Source: Pseudomonas putida
GTDB taxonomy: Bacteria > Pseudomonadota > Gammaproteobacteria > Pseudomonadales > Pseudomonadaceae
NCBI RefSeq assembly: GCF_002025705.1
Contig: NZ_CP018846.1
Span: forward strand, 4,517,501-4,581,500
Length of the DNA stretch: 64,000 nucleotides
Reading direction: 5' to 3'
Every line of letters begins with the position of its first letter. The first letter of the stretch is position 1. This document shows positions 1 through 13,444 of the stretch, piece after piece. The notes under the pieces were generated by a model. It was not told the origin of the DNA, ran no database searches, and saw nothing but the letters and a program-made list of their open reading frames with translations. Position numbers and translations under genes: made by a program.

Positions 1-469
<469 letters not shown>

Positions 470-565
470 TGTTGTAAGCACTCCAGAATTGACGAAAACA
501 ACGCAGCTTAGGGAATTCTTGCCTTGCACCAGGCGGGGACGCAGCAGGCAGGCCTGGCAGAAGCA

Positions 566-589
566 ACCCCTGACCGAGCGGTCAGGGGT
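566..589 (-). terminator. Hairpin between pyrG and eno
   Basis: A 10-base perfect stem (ACCCCTGACC / GGTCAGGGGT) closes a 4-base loop between the pyrG stop and the eno start. No strong U-tract follows on the minus strand, so it may be a weak terminator, an attenuator or an mRNA-stabilising structure. Confidence 0.45.
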
Positions 590-668
590 AGATCGGGGCG
601 TACTTTACCCGAGAAATGAGCCTTGCGCGGCTTTAACCGTCGGAAAACTCATCAAAGACCTGAAAAAA

Positions 669-2297
<1,629 letters not shown>

Positions 2298-2566
2298 GAA
2301 AAACCCTAGAAGTCTGCGTTAAGGCGGCCAGCGCCGCCGGAGAAAGCGAAGGAAGGCCGAAGCCCCCGATCACCCGCGTCAATCACAGTGCATCTCGAAA
2401 AACTGCCGCGTCTGTACAGACCAGGGGTATCCCCGGCATGGAGCTCGCTCGTCATTTCCAGAATCAGCCCAGCAAAAAACTGCTTGGTAATCGGCAACTG
2501 CTGTGTTTCCGGGGAAGCCACAGAAGTTGTATCAAGAAGGGAGGGTAGTCTACCGGAATGTACCCT

Positions 2567-3850
2567 TCAGCTCAAACCTTGCGCGTTCGTCGGCGGCTGC
2601 CAGTGAAGCTGGCAATCGGCCTGCGCCAGCGAAGGCAGATTGGCCACCGCCAGCAGGCGCTCGCCGCAATATAGCAGTGGCAGGCGCGGACGCACGAAGT
2701 GCGGGACCTGCAGCTCGTTGAGCAGGCGCTTGAGGTCGCGTCGGCCGCGGCCGGGGATATCCAGCACCTCGCCGCCCTGGCGATAGGCGATACGCAGTTC
2801 GCCCGGCGGCTGGGCGACATCAAGACGCACACTGCCGTTGCTCGGCAGCGCCAGCGCCTCGCCAGGATCGCGCCAGGGCACCTCGCCCACCGGCAGCTTC
2901 AACCAGTCACCACTCAGCCACCAGATGCGACCGTGACTGCGTACTAACCGACCATCGGCAAGCCGCCAGATCGGTTGTGCATCTGCCGCCGCATCGCGCA
3001 GGTCCACCCAGCCTGCCCAATGACGGGTATCGGGCAGGCGGGTTCGCTGGCTCAGCCAGTGCTGCAGGGCATTGCGCTGCCGTGCAGGTGACAAACGGGT
3101 GAGCACCGCCAGATCGAGCGACTGCAAGGCAGCCCAGGCCGGCGCGGCGCCCTCCCCGGCCTTGGCCAGATCGCCCAGTGCCAGTTCATCGAGCAAGCCC
3201 AGGGCCTCGCCCAGGTGCTCGGCACAACGGGCGAAGTTCTGGCTGGCCTGCGGCCAACGCTGTTGCAAGTGCGGGAACACCTGCGCGCGCAGATAGTTGC
3301 GGTCGAAGGCGCAATCTGCGTTCGTCGGATCTTCGATCCACACCAGCCCTTGGGCCTGGGCGTAGTCATGCAGCTGCTGGCGCGAGGTGGCCAGCAACGG
3401 CCGGACCAGGCTGCCCTGCCCAAGGGGGCGCTGTTCGGGCATCGCCGCAAGGCCACGCAGGCCGGCACCTCGCAGCAGGCGAAAAAGCATGGTTTCGGCC
3501 TGGTCGTCGCGGTGCTGGGCAGTGAACAGGATGTCTCCGGGACCGAGCACGCTCATGAAGGCAGCATAGCGAGCGTCGCGTGCAGCCTGTTCGAGGCTAG
3601 CGCCGGGGGGGACCTGGACGTGGATGACCTGGAGTTCGATACCGAGCTTGTCGCAGATGGCTTGACAGTGAGCGGGCCAGGCGTCGGCAGCAGGTTGTAG
3701 GCCGTGATGGATATGGAGGGCGCGTAGCGGCGGGGTTACGGGGATGCGGGCGTGCCCGGCCAGCAGGTGCAGGAGGACAGTGGAGTCGAGGCCGCCGGAG
3801 AAGGCGATGTACCAGGTGGGGGCATTGAGCCAGGGGGTGAGGTTGATCAT
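2567..3850 (-). CDS. tilS: tRNA(Ile)-lysidine synthase
   Basis: Attaches lysine to C34 of the tRNA-Ile2 anticodon (CAU), which lets it read AUA instead of AUG. The 427-aa protein has the ATP-pyrophosphatase P-loop SGGLDS at residues 18-23, followed by the typical TilS linker and C-terminal domains. I chose the ATG at 3850, which gives MINLTPWLNAPTWY as in other pseudomonads; the reading frame is open 9 codons further upstream. It lies between accA and pyrG in the conserved minus-strand block and is separated from accA by a REPIN. Confidence 0.94.
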   Translation of the reverse strand: MINLTPWLNAPTWYIAFSGGLDSTVLLHLLAGHARIPVTPPLRALHIHHGLQPAADAWPAHCQAICDKLGIELQVIHVQVPPGASLEQAARDARYAAFMSVLGPGDILFTAQHRDDQAETMLFRLLRGAGLRGLAAMPEQRPLGQGSLVRPLLATSRQQLHDYAQAQGLVWIEDPTNADCAFDRNYLRAQVFPHLQQRWPQASQNFARCAEHLGEALGLLDELALGDLAKAGEGAAPAWAALQSLDLAVLTRLSPARQRNALQHWLSQRTRLPDTRHWAGWVDLRDAAADAQPIWRLADGRLVRSHGRIWWLSGDWLKLPVGEVPWRDPGEALALPSNGSVRLDVAQPPGELRIAYRQGGEVLDIPGRGRRDLKRLLNELQVPHFVRPRLPLLYCGERLLAVANLPSLAQADCQLHWQPPTNAQGLS

Positions 3851-3880
3851 GTGCGCCTCACTCGGCTTGATAACCAAATC

Positions 3881-3987
3881 CCCGTGGGAGCGAGTTTACC
3901 CGCGAACACCGGCGAAGCCGGTGCCGTGCACCGCGTCGCCTTCTTCGCGGGTAAACCCGCTCCCACAGGGGCCGCGAAGCGGCCCGG
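3881..3987. repeat. REPIN between accA and tilS
   Basis: Two inverted REP units (GTGGGAGCGAGTTTACCCGC on the left, GCGGGTAAACCCGCTCCCAC on the right) flank a short spacer with its own palindrome (CACCGGCGAAGCCGGTG). This is the GC-rich REP type common in P. putida. It lies between two co-directional genes, where such repeats often stabilise or punctuate mRNA. Confidence 0.85.
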
Positions 3988-3993
3988 GATCTA

Positions 3994-4941
3994 TCAGAGG
4001 CCGTAGCTCATCAGGCGATCGTAACGACGGGCCAGCAGCGCGTCGTTATCGAGCTTGCCGAGCATGTCCAGTTGCTGCACCAGATCGGCACGGATGCTTT
4101 CGGACATCTTGGCCGGGTCACGGTGGGCGCCGCCCAGCGGCTCCTGGATGACCTTGTCGACGATGTTCAGGCTCTTCAGGCGCTCGGCGGTGATACCCAT
4201 GGCTTCGGCGGCGTCGGCAGCCTTGTCGGCCGTCTTCCACAGAATCGAGGCGCAGCCTTCTGGCGAGATCACCGAGTAGGTGGAGTACTGCAGCATGTTC
4301 AGTTGGTCGCACACACCGATGGCCAGCGCACCCCCGGAACCGCCCTCACCGATCACGGTGGCGATGATCGGGGTCTTCAGACGGGCCATGACGCGCAGGT
4401 TCCAGGCGATCGCCTCGCTCTGGTTGCGCTCTTCGGCGTCGATGCCCGGGTAAGCGCCCGGGGTGTCGATGAAGGTCAGGATCGGCATCTTGAAGCGCTC
4501 GGCCATTTCCATCAGGCGGCAAGCCTTGCGGTAGCCTTCAGGGCGCGGCATGCCGAAGTTGCGGCGAACCTTCTCACGGACTTCGCGGCCCTTCTGGTGG
4601 CCGATGACCATCACTGGCTTGCCGTCCAGACGTGCGGTACCACCGACGATGGCAGCATCATCGGAGAAGTGGCGGTCGCCGTGCAGTTCTTCGAACTCGG
4701 TGAAGATGTGCTCCAGGTAGTCCAAGGTGTACGGACGACGTGGGTGACGGGCCAGGCGAGCGATCTGCCAGCTGGTCAGGTTGCCGAAGATGCTTTCGGT
4801 CAGGGTGTTGCTCTTGTCTTGCAGACGGGCAATTTCATCGCTGATGTTCAGCGAGTTGTCGTTACCCACCAGGCGCAGGCCTTCGATCTTGGCTTGCAGG
4901 TCGGCAATCGGCTGTTCGAAATCGAGAAAATTCGGGTTCAT
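3994..4941 (-). CDS. accA: Acetyl-CoA carboxylase carboxyltransferase, alpha subunit
   Basis: AccA pairs with AccD (not in this window) to move the carboxyl group from carboxybiotin to acetyl-CoA, making malonyl-CoA for fatty acid synthesis. The 315-aa length and the crotonase-fold oxyanion region GGSGGALAIGVCDQLNM fit the family. I prefer the ATG at 4941 (MNPNFLDFEQ) over one 2 codons upstream because it matches the usual N-terminus. The gene follows dnaE by 105 bases, as in many gammaproteobacteria. Confidence 0.97.
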   Translation of the reverse strand: MNPNFLDFEQPIADLQAKIEGLRLVGNDNSLNISDEIARLQDKSNTLTESIFGNLTSWQIARLARHPRRPYTLDYLEHIFTEFEELHGDRHFSDDAAIVGGTARLDGKPVMVIGHQKGREVREKVRRNFGMPRPEGYRKACRLMEMAERFKMPILTFIDTPGAYPGIDAEERNQSEAIAWNLRVMARLKTPIIATVIGEGGSGGALAIGVCDQLNMLQYSTYSVISPEGCASILWKTADKAADAAEAMGITAERLKSLNIVDKVIQEPLGGAHRDPAKMSESIRADLVQQLDMLGKLDNDALLARRYDRLMSYGL

Positions 4942-5046
4942 AGTCATCCGTCTTGGGTCTACGGCCAGGCGGCCGGCCGGTTGATCCGTTTGGCGCCCTA
5001 CCTTAAGGGATCAGGCGCATATAGGTCGAGATTAAATTTCGTCGAT

Positions 5047-8571
<3,525 letters not shown>

Positions 8572-8635
8572 GGAAAGTCCTGTAGCAATGCTTAACGACA
8601 AGGGCGGGATTGTAGCGTAATTGAGTGGTGGAATT

Positions 8636-8753
8636 GGGGCTGCTTCGCAGCCCTTCGCGGGCAAGCCCGCTCCCACAGGGACCCCACAGGATTCAGACCT
8701 TGTGCTGAACCTGTGGGAGCGGGCTCGCCCGCGAAGGGCCGCAAAGCGGCCCC
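8636..8753. repeat. REPIN between rnhB and dnaE
   Basis: An inverted pair of REP units, GCGGGCAAGCCCGCTCCCAC and its near complement GTGGGAGCGGGCTCGCCCGC, each with an outer small hairpin (GGGCTGCTTCGCAGCCC; GGGCCGCAAAGCGGCCC). It fills nearly the whole 187-base gap between rnhB and dnaE. Confidence 0.87.
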
Positions 8754-8758
8754 ATACG

Positions 8759-9382
8759 TCAGATCAGGGAATCGGTGATGCCTTCGCGGGCTTCCCAGGC
8801 TGCCCGCACCGGGGCGAAGGAGCGCCGATGAATGGGGGTAGGCCCAAGGCGCGCCAGGGCTTCGAGGTGCACCGGCGTAGGGTAGCCCTTGTGCCCTCCT
8901 ATCCCATACCCCGGATAGATCAGCTCGAACGCGCTCATCTCCCGGTCGCGGGTAACCTTGGCCAGGATCGATGCTGCGGCAATTGCCGGCACCTGGCTAT
9001 CACCCTTGACCACCGGCGCAGCCGGCACCGACAGTTTCGGGCAACGGTTGCCGTCGATCAGTGCCAGCTTCGGGGTAACGTGCAGCCCTTCCACCGCTCG
9101 CTGCATGGCCAGCATGGTGGCCTGCAGGATGTTCAGCCGGTCGATTTCCTCGACTTCGGCGCGGGCGATGCAGAAGCTCAGGGCTTTTTCGCAGATCTCG
9201 TCGAACAGCGCCTCGCGCTTGGCTTCAGTGAGTTTCTTCGAATCGTTCAAGCCCAGAATCGGCCGCGCCGGGTCGAGAATCACCGCAGCCGTGACCACCG
9301 CACCGCACAGGGGGCCGCGGCCTACTTCGTCTACGCCGGCAACCAGGTCTTCGACCAGGTTGAAGTCCAGTCCAATCTGCAT
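8759..9382 (-). CDS. rnhB: Ribonuclease HII
   Basis: Removes ribonucleotides from RNA-DNA hybrids and misincorporated single ribonucleotides from DNA. The 207-aa protein has the acidic active-site motif GVDEVGRGPLCG near residue 17, the SKKLTEAKRE helix, DGNRCPK and the KVTRDREM segment, all typical of type II RNase H. It starts 1 base after the lpxB stop codon, so translation is probably coupled. It closes the lipid A part of the block before dnaE. Confidence 0.97.
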   Translation of the reverse strand: MQIGLDFNLVEDLVAGVDEVGRGPLCGAVVTAAVILDPARPILGLNDSKKLTEAKREALFDEICEKALSFCIARAEVEEIDRLNILQATMLAMQRAVEGLHVTPKLALIDGNRCPKLSVPAAPVVKGDSQVPAIAAASILAKVTRDREMSAFELIYPGYGIGGHKGYPTPVHLEALARLGPTPIHRRSFAPVRAAWEAREGITDSLI

Positions 9383-9383
9383 G

Positions 9384-10511
9384 TCAGCGGTCCTTGAGCA
9401 GGGCCAGCACCGCGTCGGCCGCCTGGTTGGAGGCGTCGCGGCGCAGGGTACGGTGAATCTCGTCGAAGCGTTCGGTCTGCTGAGCGCCGTCGGTGACCAG
9501 CGGCGCCAAGGTCTGTGCCAAGGCTTCGCTGGTCGCGGCTTCCTGCAGCAGCTCAGGCACCAGCTCGCGCTGGGCGAGCAGGTTGGGCAGCGATACGTAA
9601 GGGCTTTTCACCAGACGCTTGAGAATCCAGTAGGTCAGCGGGGCCAGGCGATAGGCCACGACCATCGGGCGCTTGTACAGCAGCGCCTCCAGCGTGGCGG
9701 TGCCAGAGGCGATCAGCACCGCGTCACAGGCAGCCAACGCTCGGTGCGACTGGCCATCGAGCAAGGTCAACGGCAGATCGCGGCCTTCGAGCATCTGCTC
9801 GACCTGGGCACGACGCGCCGCGTTGGCACACGGCAACACAAAACGCACGCCAGGCACCAGCTCGCGCAGGCGCTGGGCGGCGTCGAGGAACAGTGCCCCC
9901 AGGCGCCCGACCTCACCACCACGGCTACCCGGCATCAACGCGACCACCGGCCCATCAGCCAGGCCCAACTCGCTACGCGCTGCCTGACGGTCTGCCGCCA
10001 ACGGAATGGTATCGGCCAGCGGGTGGCCGACGAACCGCACCGGTACGCCCTGCTCCTCATAGAAGCGTGCTTCGAACGGCAGCAGCGTGAGCATCAGGTC
10101 GCAACCTTCGCGAATCTTCAGCACGCGCTTCTGCCGCCACGCCCAGACCGACGGGCTGACGTAATGGACGGTCTTGATCCCCGCCTGGCGCAGTTTCAGT
10201 TCGATATTGAGGGTGAAATCGGGGGCGTCGATACCAATGAACACATCGGGCTTTTCGCCGATCAGGGTCTGGATCAATGCCTTGCGGCGCTTTAGCAGCT
10301 CACGCAGGCGCCCCAGCACCTCGACCAGCCCCATGACCGCGAGGCGCTCCATGGGGAAGTATGACTGAAGACCTTCGGCCTCCATCAACGGGCCACCCAC
10401 ACCGATAAAACGGACGTCGGGATGGCGCGCCTTGAGGGCGCGCATCAGCCCGGAACCAAGAATATCGCCGCTGGCCTCACCTGCGACCAGGGCTACGCAA
10501 AGCTGCGCCAT
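9384..10511 (-). CDS. lpxB: Lipid-A-disaccharide synthase
   Basis: A peripheral inner-membrane glycosyltransferase that joins UDP-2,3-diacylglucosamine and lipid X to form the lipid A disaccharide. The 375-aa length is normal for the GT19 family, and the N-terminus shows the characteristic GEASGDILGSGLM motif. It lies 1 base from lpxA and 1 base from rnhB, so it belongs to the tightly packed lpxD-fabZ-lpxA-lpxB-rnhB unit. Confidence 0.97.
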   Translation of the reverse strand: MAQLCVALVAGEASGDILGSGLMRALKARHPDVRFIGVGGPLMEAEGLQSYFPMERLAVMGLVEVLGRLRELLKRRKALIQTLIGEKPDVFIGIDAPDFTLNIELKLRQAGIKTVHYVSPSVWAWRQKRVLKIREGCDLMLTLLPFEARFYEEQGVPVRFVGHPLADTIPLAADRQAARSELGLADGPVVALMPGSRGGEVGRLGALFLDAAQRLRELVPGVRFVLPCANAARRAQVEQMLEGRDLPLTLLDGQSHRALAACDAVLIASGTATLEALLYKRPMVVAYRLAPLTYWILKRLVKSPYVSLPNLLAQRELVPELLQEAATSEALAQTLAPLVTDGAQQTERFDEIHRTLRRDASNQAADAVLALLKDR

Positions 10512-10512
10512 G

Positions 10513-11289
10513 TCAGCGGGTAATGCCGCGGGCGGAGTTCACGATCGACTGGCGGAACAGCTCGACCTGCTCGTACTTGGCAGCCAGCTCGTCCAGTTCC
10601 TTGATTGCCTCTTCCACGGTCAAGCCCTGGCGATAGACGATCTTGTAGGACCGGCGCAGGGCATGGATGACCTCATCGCTGAAGCCACGGCGGCGCATGC
10701 CTTCGAAGTTCATGCTGCGGGCCTCGGCAGGGCTGCCGAACACCGTGACGAAAGCAGGTACATCCTTGCCAATCGCCGTGCCCATCCCGGAGAACGCATG
10801 GGCGCCAATATGGCAGTACTGGTGCACCAGGGTGAAACCGGACAGGATCGCCCAATCGCCCACGTGCACATGCCCGGCCAGCGCCGTGTTGTTGACCAGG
10901 ATGCAGTGGTTGCCAATGACGCTGTCGTGACCAATGTGGGCATAGGCCATGATCAGGTTGTGATCACCCAGGGTGGTTTCCGCACGATCCTGGACCGTAC
11001 CACGGTGAATGGTCACGCCTTCTCGGATCACGTTGTGGTCGCCGATCACCAGACGCGTCGGCTCACCCTTGTACTTGAGGTCAGGGGTGTCTTCGCCAAT
11101 CGAGGAAAACTGGTAGATGCGGTTGTGCTTGCCAATCCGGGTCGGCCCTTTGAGCACCACGTGCGGGCCAATGACCGTACCCTCGCCGATTTCGACATCC
11201 GGGCCGACGATCGACCACGGGCCAACCTCGACGCCGTCGGCCAACTTGGCCGACGGATCGATGATCGCCCGCGGATCAATCGAACTCAT
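10513..11289 (-). CDS. lpxA: UDP-N-acetylglucosamine O-acyltransferase
   Basis: First step of lipid A synthesis, moving a 3-hydroxyacyl chain from ACP to UDP-GlcNAc. The 258-aa protein is made of left-handed beta-helix hexapeptide repeats (for example IGEGTVIGPHVVLKG) with the catalytic His in the AHIGHDSVIGNH region near residue 125, and ends in the helical C-terminal part. The ATG at 11289 overlaps the fabZ stop in an ATGA arrangement; a frame-open extension upstream lies inside fabZ and is discounted. Confidence 0.97.
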   Translation of the reverse strand: MSSIDPRAIIDPSAKLADGVEVGPWSIVGPDVEIGEGTVIGPHVVLKGPTRIGKHNRIYQFSSIGEDTPDLKYKGEPTRLVIGDHNVIREGVTIHRGTVQDRAETTLGDHNLIMAYAHIGHDSVIGNHCILVNNTALAGHVHVGDWAILSGFTLVHQYCHIGAHAFSGMGTAIGKDVPAFVTVFGSPAEARSMNFEGMRRRGFSDEVIHALRRSYKIVYRQGLTVEEAIKELDELAAKYEQVELFRQSIVNSARGITR

Positions 11290-11726
11290 AGGGAGCGTTC
11301 CGCACAGGTGATCTCGGCCGAGCATACCGGCTTGCCGTCGACCAGGGCACGGCACTCGAACTTCCAGATCATGCTTTTGCGGCTGAGGAACTTGGCTTCC
11401 AGTACCAACTGGTCACCTGGCAGAACCGGTTGGCGGAAACGCAGCTTGTCGGAACCGACGAAGTAGTACAGGGTGCCATCGGCCGGCTTGGCATCGAGCA
11501 TCTTGAAACCAAGGATGCCGGCCGCCTGGGCCATGGCTTCGATGATCAGGACGCCCGGCATGATCGGGTGCGCCGGGAAATGGCCATTGAAGAACGGCTC
11601 GTTGATGCTGACATTCTTGTAGGCACGAATGCTCTGGGCCTCGAAGTCCAGATCCGTCACGCGATCTACCAGCAGAAACGGGTAGCGGTGAGGCAGGTAT
11701 TCGCGAATCTCGTTGATGTCCATCAT
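11286..11726 (-). CDS. fabZ: 3-hydroxyacyl-[acyl-carrier-protein] dehydratase FabZ
   Basis: Dehydrates 3-hydroxyacyl-ACP in fatty acid elongation and competes with LpxA and LpxD for 3-hydroxyacyl-ACP. The 146-aa hot-dog protein has the catalytic His49 and Glu63 in GHFPAHPIMPGVLIIEAMAQ. Two adjacent ATGs (11726 and 11723) are possible; the first is chosen. The stop overlaps the lpxA start by 4 bases, so the two competing pathways are coupled in translation. Confidence 0.96.
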   Translation of the reverse strand: MMDINEIREYLPHRYPFLLVDRVTDLDFEAQSIRAYKNVSINEPFFNGHFPAHPIMPGVLIIEAMAQAAGILGFKMLDAKPADGTLYYFVGSDKLRFRQPVLPGDQLVLEAKFLSRKSMIWKFECRALVDGKPVCSAEITCAERSL

Positions 11727-11839
11727 TTCGGGGGGAAGCCTGTAATAAGAATAGGGAGCGCAGGTGCTGACCACACGCTCCTTTTGCAGTCCAAAGAGGA
11801 GCCAGCTAGCGACTGTTCACTCTTGCTCAGGAAATGGTA

Positions 11840-12895
11840 TCAGCCTTCTGATGTCGGCTGGCCACCTGAGGTCACGGTATCGACACGTTTTTCCAGCTGC
11901 TGGAGACGCTTGGCCATGTCGTCGAGCTGGCGGATACGCGCCGCGCTCTTGCGCCAGTCAGCCAAAGGCTGCATGGCCGTGCCGGATGAATAGGAGCCTG
12001 GTTCGGTGATCGAACGGGTCACCATGGTCATCCCGGAGATAAATACGTTATCGCAGATATCGATATGCCCCACCAGGCCAACGCCACCGGCCAGCATGCA
12101 ATGCTTGCCGATGCGCGTGCTGCCGGAGATACCGACACAAGCGGCCATCGCTGTGTGATCACCGATCTGCACGTTGTGGGCAATCTGGATCTGGTTGTCG
12201 AGTTTGACCCCGTCGCCAATCCGAGTGTCGGACAGCGCGCCACGGTCAACCGCTGTATTGACACCAATTTCCACGTCATCACCAATGGTGACGCCGCCGA
12301 TCTGAGCAATCTTGCGCCAGATACCCTTCTCATTGGCAAAGCCGAAGCCCTCGCCACCGATCACGGCACCCGACTGAATGACCACACGCTTGCCGATGGT
12401 CACGTCGTGATACAGCGTGACCCGCGGGGCCAGCCAGCCGCCTTCGCCAACCACGCAACGGGCACCAATGAAGCAATGTGCGCCGATGCTGACATTGGCG
12501 CCGATGCGCGCACCGCTTTCGATGACCGCAAACGGCCCGACACTGGCACTGGCATCCACCTGGGCATCATCCGCCACCACGGCGCTGGGATGTATACCCG
12601 CCACAGCCTTGGGTTTGGGGTCGAACAGGTGGGAAATGCGCGCATACGCCAGATACGGGTCGGCCACGATCAGGGCGTTGCCGGCAAAGCCTTCGGCGTC
12701 CCCAGCCTTGAGCAGCACCGCAGCGGCCTGGCAGTTGTCCAGATATTTGCGGTACTGCGGGTTGGCGAGAAAGCTCAATTGACCGGGGCCGGCCTCCTGC
12801 AAGGTGGCCAGCCCGGTAATCTGCAGCGCCTCAGGGCCTTTGAGTGTGGCCCCGAGGGCCTCGGCCAGCTGGCCGAGCGTCATGGTCACGGTCAT
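11840..12895 (-). CDS. lpxD: UDP-3-O-(3-hydroxyacyl)glucosamine N-acyltransferase
   Basis: Third step of lipid A synthesis, adding the N-linked 3-hydroxyacyl chain. The 351-aa protein has an N-terminal uridine-binding domain (LQITGLATLQEAGPGQLSFL), a hexapeptide-repeat helix with a catalytic His in the IAHNVQIGDHT segment, and a C-terminal coiled helix (AARIRQLDDMAKRLQQLEKR). It starts 1 base after the skp stop. A second in-frame ATG 4 codons in is possible. Confidence 0.97.
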   Translation of the reverse strand: MTVTMTLGQLAEALGATLKGPEALQITGLATLQEAGPGQLSFLANPQYRKYLDNCQAAAVLLKAGDAEGFAGNALIVADPYLAYARISHLFDPKPKAVAGIHPSAVVADDAQVDASASVGPFAVIESGARIGANVSIGAHCFIGARCVVGEGGWLAPRVTLYHDVTIGKRVVIQSGAVIGGEGFGFANEKGIWRKIAQIGGVTIGDDVEIGVNTAVDRGALSDTRIGDGVKLDNQIQIAHNVQIGDHTAMAACVGISGSTRIGKHCMLAGGVGLVGHIDICDNVFISGMTMVTRSITEPGSYSSGTAMQPLADWRKSAARIRQLDDMAKRLQQLEKRVDTVTSGGQPTSEG

Positions 12896-12896
12896 A

Positions 12897-13400
12897 TCAA
12901 CGCGCTTGGTTCATGCGCTCGATGACTTGGCGGGTGATGTCGTACTGAGGTTTGACATCAATGACCGCGCCGCGCTCGAGAACCAGGTCGTAACCGCCCT
13001 TCTTGATCACTTCCTCGACAGCACCGTCCAGCTTAGGCTTAAGCTGCTTGAGCATGTCGCGGTCGGCAACGGCCTTGGCCTCGTTCAGTTCCTTGGACTG
13101 GAACTGGAAGTCACGGGCTTTCTGCTTGAATTCGAGCTCCAGGCGCTCGCGCTCCTGCTGCTGCATCTTGTCGCCGCCCTTGATCAGACGGTCCTGAATG
13201 CCCTTGGCGCTGCTTTCCAGGCTTTTCAGCTTGGTCAGTTGCGGGCCGAACTTCTTCTCGGCATCGACCGCGTACTTCTTGGCGGCATCGGATTCGAGCA
13301 GGGCCATCTGATAGTTCAGCACGGCGACTTTCATTTCAGCGAAAGCCGGGGTGGCGACCAGCGCCGCGGCCACTACGGCCAGTTGAGCCAATTTACGCAC
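12897..13400 (-). CDS. skp: Periplasmic chaperone Skp/OmpH
   Basis: Holds unfolded outer membrane proteins in the periplasm on the way to BamA. The 167-aa protein has a 21-residue signal peptide ending TPAFA, then the charged coiled-coil tentacle region (LESSAKGIQDRLIKGGDKMQQQERERLE). The start is a GTG at 13400, 6 bases after an AGGAG ribosome binding site. It follows bamA after 44 bases, so chaperone and insertase are made together. Confidence 0.93.
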   Translation of the reverse strand: MRKLAQLAVVAAALVATPAFAEMKVAVLNYQMALLESDAAKKYAVDAEKKFGPQLTKLKSLESSAKGIQDRLIKGGDKMQQQERERLELEFKQKARDFQFQSKELNEAKAVADRDMLKQLKPKLDGAVEEVIKKGGYDLVLERGAVIDVKPQYDITRQVIERMNQAR

Positions 13401-13444
13401 GATGCACTCCTGGAAAAACCGTTGTCGTTAAGCGAGGGCCGACC

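Noticed and set aside
2306..2521. A 71-codon minus-strand frame upstream of pyrG
   Set aside because: No convincing ribosome site or motif; more likely part of the pyrG leader or promoter region.
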